Assembly (NCBI GenBank): GCA_016758965.1
Contig: JAEPRB010000037.1
Span: 124,001 to 188,000 of the forward strand
Direction: 5' to 3'
DNA from: Circinella minor
Lineage: Eukaryota; Mucoromycota; Mucoromycetes; Mucorales; Lichtheimiaceae
DNA length: 64,000 bases
Positions 48,337-59,256 of the stretch are shown in pieces. The notes beneath the pieces were generated by a model that made no database searches, was not told the origin of the DNA, and worked only from the letters and a program-made list of their open reading frames with translations. Position numbers and translations under genes: made by a program. Numbering within the stretch: position 1 is the first letter of the stretch; the number at the start of each line of letters is the position of its first letter.

Positions 48337-50908
48337 ATGGAAGAATACCAAGGATTAGAAGGTACACGAAAATTAGAGTTCTGTTTAATCAATCCAATAA
48401 GTCTTTATTGAAACTAATATGTTGCTTATTATATATATAGAATTACAACTTTATCTGCATTCACAAAAACAAACTTCCTATACTCAATTTATAGTAGAAA
48501 ATCAAAAAAAAAACATTGTATTATGGTCTCTAAACCTTGCAGCAACTACAGCCGAAGCATTGAATGGCGTCTGGTATGAACGTTATAAGAAACAGCATAT
48601 GAATATAAAAGCTAATACAAAGTAAGTGGAAAGGCATACAGTAAAAATCAATCACGTATGCATTGTCTTTTGACTTTTTTTGTTTTCTTTTTCTTACATA
48701 GGATCAAAAAACCAAAATTCAATCCTATCATGTGGAATTCGATTATGAGCAAAGTATTGACTAGAGTAAGTTCTTCGGAATATCACCTTTATAAAAAGAA
48801 TTGAAATGGTCAAGTTTTGAAATTAATTAACATGTTTTATTTTAGCGCGCATTATATGAAGTGTATACTGAAGGAGGTTTAAAAGTTTTAGTAGCTGCTG
48901 CACAAGGTGCTACTCAAGAAGCGGAACGTGTATTTGATAGTAATGAGAATAATTCGCCTAATAATACTAGTAGCTGCAGTAGTAACTCTGGTGGTGTTTC
49001 AAAGGAAGATGAAGATGAAGATGGTGAAAGTGATGATGATGAAAAGGAAGAAGAAGAAGAAGATAATGATGAAGACGAAGATGAAGACGAAGATGAAGAC
49101 GAAGACGAAGTCGAAGTCGAAGTTGAAAATGGTGAAAGTGATGATGATGAAAAGGAAGAAGAAGAAGAAGATATGGATATTAATGCCGTTTTATCAGAAC
49201 TTGGTTTCAAGAAGGTAAAACTAATAATTCAGTGTTAAGCGTCTAGTATATGAAATTGAATTTATTATTGATCTTCAGATACTTTACAATATTGTGTCTA
49301 TAGTTAGTTGGAAAGTCGAAGGAAAGTGATCTTGTTTTATTATCCTCGCTCAAAGTTCAGGGTGACGGAATCGAACAACGTATTCACAAACAAACTATCT
49401 ATTTACTTTCTCAAGTAAAAATGACCGATTTAGAAAAAGAAGTTTTAAAGTAAATGGAACAGAGGAAGAGGAGGGAAAATATGTATTATTGGTTCTAATT
49501 GCTTTTATAATATTGTTCTCTTTCTTTTTACGTAGGTTGTTGCTCTCAAAAGTTATAAATTGTCTTGACAGTACCATCTATGCCAAAATGGCGGAATTAT
49601 TCTCTCGTGGCCAATTAAACTATCTTATTGGTAAAAAACAAGATTTTGCTGGTATGGATCTGATGACATTCACAACGTTTAATACATTATTGAATAAAGA
49701 TTGGTAGGTAGTTCTACTGGACAGAAGTTTATTTATTATCAATGATTTGCTCGTTTGGGTAATTAACTTCTTGTTCATTCACTATTTTGATAGGGATACT
49801 GTTGATAATCTTTTAATTGAAATACAAACCCAAAAACTCAAACTTACCAAAGAAAAGGAAAGAACATCAGACTCTTACAAACTTTTACATGTGCTAGAAA
49901 ATCTGTAAGTATATATAAAAACATCCATTTGATAATGGCAAAGAAAATTAAATTCTCATGATAACCTTTTACTCTTTTGTTTTATAGTGTTGAATACTTT
50001 GATATTGAAATTAATCCTACTGCATCCGAAACCACGTATTATAGAAGATTTGCGCTTATTCTCGATTTTGTATTTAAAGGGTTGGAAGTTGAAATGAAAG
50101 AGTAAATTTTCTATTCACGCTTTTTCTTCTTCTTTCTAATGTTTCCGATTTATCTTATTCTAAATTTTTAAATCTCTTTTTTTTATATGTTTGTTTAGTA
50201 GTGAAGCAGTTGCAGAAGCAACTAAAATGGCCATGGAGCAGAACAGTTATGATGATACAAATTCGTTTGGGCGAAAAATTGATGTACTAATTAATGTAAA
50301 AGACACCTCCACTGCTTTGAACTCCAACGAATGGAAGGCAGTCAAGACTAATCATTTCAAATTGAAACAACAAAGTAAAAATATTCGTTCAAACTGTGCT
50401 ATTCTGAACAATCTATATATTCTTACTAGTGGTCAAGTTAGTTCAATTATGGCATTGGATATGATTGGTAAGAAAAACTGGATCTTCTGTGAAATGCGAT
50501 ATTAGGATATGAAGGTGTAATGATAAGCTCATATGAAAATTCTTTATATATATATATATATACATAGGAAAAATTGGATATCTGTATCTTCTTTGTTTTA
50601 AAAAAAATGTATATACTGCTACTTTAGTTGACGCCATCCTTCTACCAACTAATATGACTGAACTCAAAGCCTTTAAAAACTCACTGAATACTTTAATCAA
50701 GTGGCGTAATTTCATGCGGGAGCAAATTAAAACTATCAAAACCTCAACGACAGTCAAGGATCTTAGTTCAGCAGCTCATGACATTTATGGTGAAGAACAA
50801 GGATACAATGAAGAAGATAACACCGTTTTGCCGACTATATTTTTTACACCAAAAAACAAACGTGCTCAAAAACGGGCATACGCAGAAATTGATAATCATG
50901 ATGATTGA
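48337..50908 (+). CDS. Mucorales-type protein with candidate PD-(D/E)XK signature
   Basis: Ten exons (48337-48361, 48441-48621, 48702-48765, 48846-49214, 49304-49449, 49536-49703, 49794-49904, 49988-50101, 50199-50467, 50568-50908) give an open frame of 595 residues. Residues 1-90 are helical. An extremely acidic region follows (exon 4), with a 44-base exact duplication at 49021-49064 and 49129-49172. The C-terminal third holds RKIDVLI (Asp421), then NEWK (Glu437, Lys439), then QQSKNIRSNCAILNNLYIL. This is the D...ExK...Q order and spacing of PD-(D/E)XK nucleases. Then come MALDMIGKIGYLYLLC, VDAILLPTNMTEL and LNTLIKW. I recognise the EWK/QQSKNIR/GYLY/L-x(2)-W arrangement from uncharacterised proteins abundant in Mucorales. 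The last intron must end at 50567: this restores GKIGYLY, whereas the later AG at 50627 would drop it. The nuclease function is inference. Confidence 0.75.
49021..49172 (+). repeat. 44-base duplication in the acidic exon
   Basis: Two identical 44-base copies (49021-49064 and 49129-49172), 108 bases apart, each encode GESDDDEKEEEEED. Between them lies an (GAA/GAC)n run coding for alternating Glu and Asp. The period is a multiple of three, so copy-number change would keep the frame. This is a likely length-polymorphic site within the gene. Confidence 0.85.
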
Positions 50909-52245
50909 TTCGGCAAAATATAACTATTACCCAGTGGTTCAAAAGTTTCTTATTATTATCTTTTATCTTTTCTGATATGTTTTCTAAAATCATATCTTAA
51001 TTTGTTTTATTATATTGTTTTCATTTATCTTTCTTCTTTTTTATCATTGATCATTACTTTTCATTTCTCAACTCATCAAACTTTATATCCTTAGCATTAA
51101 TAATCATTTCTTCTAACTTTTAATGATAATGGTATAACAGAATTATTATTAATATCTATATTTTATATTTATTATTAATAGTGTTTATGTCATTATTATT
51201 TTGATAATGTATTTTTGTTATGACAAGAATTATCATCATCTCCTATAACATCTTTTTGTTTTACTATATCACTTTTATCATTATGATGGTCTACATCCAT
51301 ACTAAAATAGTTATCCATAACTCTTTTTACTTGTTTTATACAGTTTCTATATTCATACGTATATATATATAGTCTAATCTTTTATTTTTTCTCTTAATCT
51401 TTTTCACTAAAATTAAACTTTCACACTTTTCCATTTTTTATTATGATGTATTTTTTTCTTTTATATATTTAAAAATGATATAAATATTTGTTCTTTATCA
51501 TTATATATATGCTGAGAAGATTAATATGATAACACATAATATATATCATTGTGATTTGAATACGCTGTATAACTGGAATAAGAAATAATTTTTAGTTGAG
51601 CCTTAAGCGGAAAAAAACCCCCAGGCTTACATTAATGAAAAAAAAAATATCAACATTATTATTATCTTTCCTTCTTCTCTAACCATGGCAAAGGAATCTA
51701 TTGGCTCTCCCCAGTGTTAATAGTAGTCTACGGACGCCCTAAGTGAAAGTGTTAGTGCTACTCATTTTCGGCCAACACCGTGTGTGTTCACTGTCATTAG
51801 TAGCGTATGCCAGATGTATTGCTTTTGTTCGGAGTTCATGGTTAAGAGCTATCAGGCAAGAGAGGATTTTGTCGGACAGCAAAAAGATATCCAGGTTGTT
51901 AGGCGAGGCTGGGGAATTGCTACGGACACATCAAAAACAATACTATATTACTAGGTAATTTCAACTCTTACGGGCAGACCCCACTCTTATATTTTTTCAA
52001 AGGCACACACCAATCTGATATAATAAATTACATCGTATCCTACCATTAATACTCTACTTATTTATATAGTTATTATCGTTATATAACGTGAAAATGTTTA
52101 CGAAGCTTATATTAGCAGCTCAACTTTATATGATACGTAGCAGTCAATATTCCTTATCTTTTCTCACTATATCATTATGTACACAAATGGGAGTTGTAGC
52201 CCTTATGAAGACAAAATAAACAAGGAATAATGCATGCTTTTAATG
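50909..52245. other. Intergenic region with one GC-richer patch
   Basis: Mostly AT-rich 3' DNA. 51690-51960 is distinctly richer in G+C and open in frames on both strands (for example 51743-51958 plus from a GTG), like the remains of a coding sequence. I could not assign it to any family. No ATG-started gene is supported. Confidence 0.4.
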
Positions 52246-53672
52246 CTACATATGAGTGATCAAATAAACGTTATTGGTGTTGATAACGCTGTTACTATAA
52301 TTTATATGGTCTAAGAACCAATTTGATGGCTTTCTATTTCTTGATGTGGGTGCCCGTAAGCCAAAATACGGGGTTTCCGTAGCAATTCCCTTCTGTTTAT
52401 TGTTGAAGGAATTGGGGAAAATAGAAGTATCTAACATATTTTCAAATTGTATCATATTATCGATTATATCATATAAACTAGCATTATTATCATACAATAT
52501 TTTTACGTATACGTATTTATCAAAGAAAGCGTCCATTTTAGCAACTAATGCTCGAGCACGGGTATTGGTAAACAATTTTTGCTTCTGAAAATTACCTTCA
52601 GTATTTATATTGGTAATATTAAAAGTGGCAGAGGTAGAATTACTGTTGCTGTAAGTTCTTCGAGCAGAATGGTATCATTTTTATACGAGACACAAGAGAG
52701 ATCTGTTTACAAAGTACATCATAATCAGGACAAGTACGGCAAAAAAGATAATTATTAAAGCAAGAAACAGTATATTCAGTGTCATCGTTTATAGATGATT
52801 TACGAATAAAGGACTATTACTAAAGGAAGAAACATCATTAATAATGACGTCAAGAAATGTATTTATGTGAATACGTGCATTATTATCAGTTTCAGTAATC
52901 ATATAAGCAGCTTTTTCAACATCGATTTCATTTGCTTTTTCTTGTCTTTGCTTTTCTTGAGGCGACAAACAGAACTTCTTACTACCAATTTGGATTTGAA
53001 GAGCCCCCTGTCTATAATCAACAATAACGACATGAGAAAGTATATAAATAATTCTGTCAACACGAGTATTTTTCGAACGGCCAAAGTAGTTAGACTTGAG
53101 TTGATTATGATACGTAAGACTTGATTAAATTATCTGTATGGAAAGTTGCTTCTTTTCGCCAAGGGTGAATCCATAATTGTCTTCTATTGTGCCAGTGTTT
53201 GTGATAATACTTTACGTACAAATTTATCAAAACTATCTTGATATTTTTCTTGAAACAAAGCAAACATCTAATCATATTCATCTTCCTCTTTAACATACAT
53301 CAAACAATTTAACACGGAACGAATACTTGCACGGGCTTGAACTGATTACATAGTAGAATCAACAACTCTTACATCAGTTTTTAAGTGATTTTCCCAGGCT
53401 CTCTTGATATGCCAATAGCATAACAACACACTAACTGGTTCACCAAAAACTTCATGAAGAGCACCAATCTCTGTTTAACTACAGTCTATCATTATTTTTG
53501 CAACAGGAAGAGGACCGGTGACATACAAAATTCATCTCAACCATTGGACAAGTATTGTTTGTTTTTCAGCATCTGTGATGGAAAAACACACAGGAACACC
53601 TTTGTTGGTAGAAGGGCTTTTAACTACAATAGTGAATACGTAAAACAATGAATTACGTTTTACAAAATCCAT
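52246..53672 (-). pseudogene. Dead MULE-type transposase with SWIM zinc-finger remnant
   Basis: Reading the minus strand from 53672, fragments in three frames line up with a Mutator-like element transposase. They include YVFTIVVKSPSTNKGVPVCF, TGPLPVAKIMIDCS (catalytic Asp segment), the hallmark LLCYWHIKRAWENH, a helical part with FQEKYQDSFDKFVRKV, then FHTDNLIKSYHNQLKSNYFG and RVDRIIYILSHVV. The C-terminal SWIM-like motif FCRTCPDYDVLCKQISLVSR has Gln where the His ligand is expected. There are at least four in-frame stops between 53505 and 53185 and a frameshift near 53185 and again near 53115. 5' sequence before the YVFTIVV block is missing. This is a relic without activity. No terminal inverted repeats were identified. 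Confidence 0.85.
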
Positions 53673-53931
53673 TATTTTACGGAAAAAAGAGAAAATGGTA
53701 TTGGTATCAATTATATTATATACTATTTATGTATAACTGTTAGTATTTTTAACAATAGATATAAATCAAAACAATGGACCAAGATGACATTGTTCTATAT
53801 TGCATCATTATGCTTTATAATACAAAGATCAAATATATTTTGTACGCTAGTAATATTATATATAAAAATCTATCATCTGTTACTAATTTGCTTTTCATTT
53901 CTCAGTTTTTTTTTCATCCTTTTACCAATAA

Positions 53932-54273
53932 ATGTCTCGCAATCAAAACCTACAAGAAGAGTTTACTACAAATTCTATGACTGATAAAAACGATCATATT
54001 ATAATTGATATGACTTCTATCTCATCTCCAAGTAACAGTCTATCACCCGCTTCGGTTATACATAATCTTGACTTCTCAACACTCAATACTTATAAACGAT
54101 TCACCTTAACGTCACCAATAATTTCAAAAGATTCAGTATCACCAGAACCAGTTTGTAGCATAAAAGCAAATACTTTTCCTGCAACTACGAACAGTAATAT
54201 ATCAGTTGATACTACAAAAGTAGTATCTACAATAGAAGCTCAGCACAATTGTGTTGATAGCAGCTACGTATAA
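53932..54273 (+). CDS. Ser/Thr-rich hypothetical protein
   Basis: An ATG-started ORF of 113 residues, rich in Ser, Thr, Asn and Pro (for example SISSPSNSLSPASVIHNLDF), with no membrane segment. A T/C-rich leader ends just before the ATG, as for real genes here. It lies between two transposon relics: divergent from the dead MULE and 105 bases before the pogo element. It may be a host gene, the first exon of a gene now interrupted, or part of a mobile element. I recognise no family. Confidence 0.4.
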   Translation: MSRNQNLQEEFTTNSMTDKNDHIIIDMTSISSPSNSLSPASVIHNLDFSTLNTYKRFTLTSPIISKDSVSPEPVCSIKANTFPATTNSNISVDTTKVVSTIEAQHNCVDSSYV

Positions 54274-54378
54274 TCATCCTGATAATAAAATAAATAACTT
54301 TTTTGAATCTATAAATAAAAGAATATTAAGTAATAATAAAAAATAGTGTTGTCCATAATACGTACGTTTTATTAAATA

Positions 54379-55127
54379 CAGAGGATCCCCATTAATTTCA
54401 TAGGTCCATTTCCCATTATTTTTGTGAAAATAATGAATACTTCAGCTCACTACTGTATATCTTTTTTTAATGTATCAAAATACGTATTAATTAATAAATT
54501 ATTTCTATGGGCTTGTTCTTAATACATTTTTGTAACTATTTATTTTTCTTATTTGAGCACGTTTATACGTAACTTTTATTTATTTTTGAAAAAAAAGCTA
54601 CATATAGTCTCCCAAAAGCTGCAGAGATAATTTATTTTTTATATAACTCCATTTTTTCATTTTTTTTTCCAATCTCTCTATATTTTTGCTCTATATATAC
54701 CAAAACAGGATGAAAGTAGTCAAATCTAACGCTGTATTGACAGCTGAACAGTATAGTATCCGGGCCGAGAAGAAAAAACTTAGCCCAAGAACCATGACAA
54801 ACTGATTACTAGCATTATGGGCTAAAAATGAGTTCGACTTGTCAACGGCGCCTGATTAAAGAGGAAAAGCAAGAAGAAAATAAACATGCAAGTGACATAA
54901 TAAAAAAGCAACCCATTCTGTATACTAATGTAATTTCAATCCTTATACGTACTTATCACATAAATATTTTTTTTTAATATTACATCCGTTAATGCCGCTA
55001 GGTGCTATGAAAGTGAAATAAAAGGGGATGTGAAAATTTTATTATGTTACTTTTACCATTTCTTGATTTTTGGTGAAGTTAATGAGGTGTGAAAATTAAC
55101 GGATATGAAATTAACGAGGATCCTTTG
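54379..55127 (+). mobile_element. Pogo/Tigger-type DNA transposon, 749 bp, non-autonomous
   Basis: The left end, 54379 onward, starts CAGAGGATCCCCATTAATTT. The right end read on the minus strand from 55127 starts CAAAGGATCCTCGTTAATTT, so about 23 bases form a terminal inverted repeat with few mismatches. A TA dinucleotide flanks each side (54377-54378 and 55128-55129), the target duplication of the Tc1/mariner-pogo superfamily. The CAG-like start is usual for pogo. Inside lies a degraded CENP-B-like DNA-binding domain but no DDE catalytic domain, so this is an internally deleted copy that could move only with an outside transposase. Confidence 0.85.
54710..54940 (+). pseudogene. Degraded CENP-B/pogo helix-turn-helix domain
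   Basis: From ATG 54710 the frame reads LTAEQYSIRAEKKKLSPRTM, a stop, then LLALWAKNEFDLSTAP, a second stop, and after a frameshift SDIIKKQPILYTN. This is the order of the CENP-B N-terminal helix-turn-helix (basic helix, L-x-x-W-x-x-x-x-F-x-L, then I-x-x-I-L-K). It is broken by at least two stops and one frameshift. It lies inside the TIR-bounded element. Confidence 0.7.
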
Positions 55128-55237
55128 TATATCGGTTTGCAATTACTTTTGTCAGCGTTAACCATAAACATATAATTATTATGATGCTTAAATCAAACAA
55201 ATTCTTTTTTTCATTACATTCTATCATAGTGATGTCA

Positions 55238-55748
55238 TGGGAACAAATCATCAAAGACACATTGAGCAAGAGAGGATTTATCAACAAGAGCATTGTCGAA
55301 GAGCAAGACAGTATCGAAAAATGAGATTATCCCATATTTTAAAACAAGAAGGAGTCGATCCTTTACCAGATAATTTAGAACCATATTTGCGTACTAATCC
55401 TTAGTGCTTCAATGATGCTAATTTACCAACAATGTCATTGAATAATACTACAACAAATCAACAATTTTTCGATAATGTTTCCATAGTTTGTTTAATACAT
55501 GAAAACACAGAGATTGATTCGGATAGGTAAAAAAAAAGACAAAAGTGATGAATAAACATTTTAAAAATTTAAGCTGTATAAAACTTATAATAATTATGTA
55601 CGTCACAAAACATCAACAAACCCTATCTTAATACTTACTACTACTCTTTTTATTTTGTGCATGTAGAAACTTGGATGACATAAACCGACGCATCATATAT
55701 GAATATCAATCTAATAATGAGCATTTTCGACAACTCTCTGATCGTTAG
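55238..55748 (+). pseudogene. Basic hypothetical gene with an in-frame stop
   Basis: From ATG 55238 a basic, Gln/Arg-rich sequence (HCRRARQYRKMRLSHILKQE, then GVDPLPDNLEPYLRTNP) reaches a TAG at 55402-55404. The same frame then continues coding-like (NDANLPTMSLNNTTTNQQFF) to a donor near 55528. It resumes after an AG near 55666 with LDDINRRIIYEYQSNNEHFR and a TAG at 55746-55748. This looks like a two-exon gene with one nonsense codon, or an early stop plus spurious continuation. It lies 110 bases after the pogo element. Family not recognised. Confidence 0.35.
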
Positions 55749-56839
55749 CCTACGCAAGCATCTATCAAAGTCATTTTGGCATCACCATGTCTTAAAGAGT
55801 TTTTTTTTTTTCTTTTTCTTATTTTTCTATCCTTTTTCTTGAAAACAAAAATACAATATTTCGTTTCCAAAATACTATTGGTTGAATATCTTTCTGTGTA
55901 TGTAGAATAATGGCAACATGCAATCGTCATTGTTGTACAAGAGTACCCCCACAAAGATATAATTTATAACTATTATACTAACAAAAAACGAACTGAAATG
56001 AAAATAGCTGCGCTGAATAAAAAAAAAGTCTGTCACTCTTCTTATATATTCCCATCTACCATCTCTAAAAAATAAAAATTAAGCTCAATATTAAAGATGA
56101 TATCAAAAATTACTACAAAAAGTCAATTGACATTATTTTTATTTTACGAAATGTAATATTTTTAAAGATTTGTAGCAAGTGTGCTAGGATAGATTCTTTT
56201 AATTAAAAACGATAGACAGTAATTTTTTTTAGATACGTATTAGGGGGAGGGATTTGTTGCCCCAGGAAAAAAAAGAATGGATCAGGGACTGTAGTATATG
56301 GCTAAGTGCTATTTGTATAATATATATCCGCATTTTCGGGGAGAAGATGCAATGTAATCCAGGAAAAAAGTATTTAGCTTGTGGAATAATATGATAAATG
56401 ACTAAAATATCATACAACACAAAAAAAAAAGATAAATCGATTCACGAAATAAATCAACAAAATATAATAAACAAAGCTGCTTGTTTCTCTATTACATTTG
56501 TTTCGCATTCAGGGACAACTAAAGTGATAAATCAGTTAAGGACCGATAAAGTTTGATATATGTACAACTGTTCATCCGAATATATTAGTTTCCATAGAAA
56601 CCATTCTGTTCTATCTTGGTGATACAACACGGTTTTTTGATTTTATTTATAACACTTCTTAAAAATTAGAATACATAGTTGAATAAAAACAAGAGTATAT
56701 GTCATTATAGTTATTAATAGCGATAAACAATAAAAAAAGGATATAAAACTATTTTTCATTAAATAATATAGCAATGAAAAAAAAAAGATAGATGAGAGAA
56801 AAAAACAACGAGAAAGAATTTATGCAAGAAGCTAAAATC

Positions 56840-56962
56840 CAATTAGACACCTATACACTTCCCAAAATAGGAACTGCCACCTATACATCTACCCCCAAAA
56901 AGTTATCTGGCATATAAAATTCAATTAGACACCTATACCATTACACAGAACATTTTGGGGGG
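56840..56962. repeat. Short direct/inverted repeat cluster
   Basis: CAATTAGACACCTATAC occurs exactly at 56840-56856 and 56922-56938. A partial copy, GCCACCTATAC, lies at 56876-56886. ACCCCCAAAA (56891-56900) is nearly complementary to TTTTGGGGGG (56953-56962). This could be the remaining end of a small transposon, with subterminal repeats as transposase sites. No ORF accompanies it. Confidence 0.5.
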
Positions 56963-57276
56963 TGAGATATTAAAGTTGGAACGGATTTTGGAATAAATCT
57001 TATTCATGCTGAATTAGTGTCATATATCTTTTCATTACAGCGATATAGTCAAGGGGTATATTTGAAAGAGTAGATTAATTTGCACTTTTCATAAAACCAA
57101 AGAACAAAACCTTGTTATTTTTTTTTTCGTTATCTCAGTAAAGAAGAAATCAAAAAGAAATTGTGTGGATGATACTCAGTGTTATTATACGCACTGACCT
57201 TTTCCCCCACATGATATAAACAAAAACTCCAATTTTTTAGAAACTCTTCTCTTCTACTTGAAGCTGTAATCGATGC

Positions 57277-57770
57277 TGATAACTTATCTATATGACAAAA
57301 TCACTGAAGATCGAACTTTTTTTAACAGATGAGAAAAATGAACAAAGCATAGGTGCGCCCGAGAGCACGGACATTTAGCATGAATACACTGAAAAAGACC
57401 AACATAATAATTAGTAGAAGGATATTTTAGTGAGAAAGAAGAAAACACAAAAAAGAAACTGAAAGAAACCAAAATGAAAGAGTTGTACGTGGGAAGCAAC
57501 TAGGTCGGAACTTGGAAATTTGTAAAAGAAGCGAAAAAGAAAACTTTAAGTAGATAAAGTATTAGTTTAGTGACGCAGGGAACAGAGGAGTCCTCTTCCG
57601 TTAAGCTCGTTCCGAATTTTTTTTTTTTCACACTTTTGGGGGTAGCTATATTTTATTCAAAAGATATGGATGGTATACTTTGATCATGATTGGAGCGGAG
57701 ACCTTCAAAAATATATAAACAGGTCAAATTTCAACCAACCGAAATTCTTTTCTTTCCTTGTACCTTATCT
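57277..57770. promoter_or_regulatory. Candidate GATA-factor sites upstream of allantoicase
   Basis: HGATAR-type sites are seen at 57277-57282 (TGATAA), 57284-57289 (TTATCT), 57552-57557 (AGATAA) and 57765-57770 (TTATCT). In ascomycetes, GATA activators switch on allantoin-pathway genes under nitrogen limitation. Such hexamers also occur by chance in AT-rich DNA, so the assignment is weak and rests on the gene they precede. Confidence 0.3.
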
Positions 57771-57810
57771 TCCTTTTTATTTTATTTATCAAGTTACAAA
57801 TACACAAAAA

Positions 57811-59256
57811 ATGACCTATCAACGCATTCCCTATGAAGACCTTGCCAATTCTCCCTTGGCCAAGTTAACCGGTATATTGTTTGTTTTTCTTTGATTTTTA
57901 ATCCTATGATTGAATAAACAAAAGATTGTTTTACTCATAAATACTTAAAAAAAATTATCTTTATTTTACAGACATCGCTTCCTCTGCTCTCGGTTCTGAA
58001 ATTATCGAAGTCACTGATGAATTCTTTGCTCCCGCTTCCAACATGATCAATCCTCTTCCTCCAGTCCATGCCCCTGGTAAATTCGTCTCTACTGGTGCCT
58101 GGATGGACGGTTGGGAAACCAAGCGTCACAACCAAGACTACGATCGTTGTATCATCAAGCTTGGTTTCGCTGGTACCCTCCGTGGTTTCGATATCGATAC
58201 CAGCTATTTCACTGGTAACCAAGCTCCTGCTGCTTCCGTTGATGGCTGTTTCTGTCCCTCTGGCAAACTCGAAGATTGTAAGTGGGTTGAAATCTTGCCC
58301 AAGGAATCTTTGCCTCCTAGCTCTCACAACGTTTTCGTTTTGGATAAAGAAACCACTGAGAATTACACTCATTTGCGTGTCAACAACTATCCTGATGGTG
58401 GTATTGCTCGTTTCCGTGCTTATGGTAACATTACCCCCATCTTCCCTGAAGATAAGGAGTAAGTATGATTATTATAATTGGATTTTTTGGGATTTTGTCT
58501 ATGAAACAAAGGGTGAAAAAAAGAGAGAAAGGGAGTTGCGGAGAAAAAGTATAAATTGGGAAAATTAATGCTTTATATGGGAAATTTTATTTTTTTTAGT
58601 ACCGTCTTGGATTTGGCTTTCGTCGGTAACGGTGGTCGTTCCGTCTTCTGCACCAATGAACATTACACTCCTGCTAACCACTTGTTGTTGCCTGGTCGTG
58701 GTTCTCACATGGGTCACGGTTGGGAAACCAAGCGCTCCCGTATCCCTGGTTACAAGGATTATGCCATTTTCAAGTTGGGTGCTAAGGGACATTTGGTTAA
58801 GGCTGTCATTGACACCTCCCACTACAAGGGTAACTACCCTCACAAGATTATCTTGGAAGGCACCGAATCTCAACAAGAGATTCCTGAAGAAACTGCTGTC
58901 TGGACCTCTTTGATCGAACCTTCGTCTGTTGGTGCTCACGGTTTATATTACTATGACCTTCCAAGCACTGACAAGGCCTTCACCCACGCTCGTTTTACTA
59001 TTGTACCCGGTAAGTTGTTATTTTGAATTGGATTGGATTGGATTGGATTAAATATATAAATAGAATTTTGTGATTCAAGTGAGATGAATTTATTAAATTC
59101 ATAACTTTATTTTTGATGGATGGATTCATTATAGATGGTGGTGCTAAGCGTCTTCGCTTGTATGGTGTCCGTGAAGGTGGCAAACTTCCCCTTCTCCCAC
59201 TTGCCAACCCTCAATTCGAAAAGTTCGATGATGAAGTTAATGGTAATGGTAACTAA
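57811..59256 (+). CDS. DAL2: Allantoicase
   Basis: Hydrolyses allantoate to ureidoglycolate and urea in purine catabolism. Four exons (57811-57871, 57972-58458, 58600-59009, 59135-59256) encode 359 residues. The two homologous jelly-roll repeats of the family are plain: repeat 1 with FFAPASNMINP, GAWMDGWETKRHNQDYD and IDTSYFTGNQAP; repeat 2 with HYTPANHLLLPGRGSHMGHG, WETKRSRIPGYKDYAIFKLG and IDTSHYKGNYP. The C-terminus has RLRLYGVREGG. Codons are clearly biased and the gene is more G+C rich than most here, indicating strong expression. GATA-like sites lie upstream. It lets the fungus use purine-derived nitrogen. Confidence 0.96.

Larger units (their letters stand above)
55749..57810. other. 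Intergenic region with a short repeat cluster and GATA sites
   Basis: AT-rich DNA without a supportable gene. A repeat cluster lies at 56840-56962 and GATA-type sites upstream of allantoicase at 57277-57289, 57552-57557 and 57765-57770 (both listed separately). The minus-strand frame at 57284-57499 is Ser/Phe-rich with no motif. Confidence 0.5.

Noticed and set aside
48914..49210. Poly-Ser ORF on the minus strand
   Set aside because: It is the antisense of the Glu/Asp-rich exon of the plus-strand gene.
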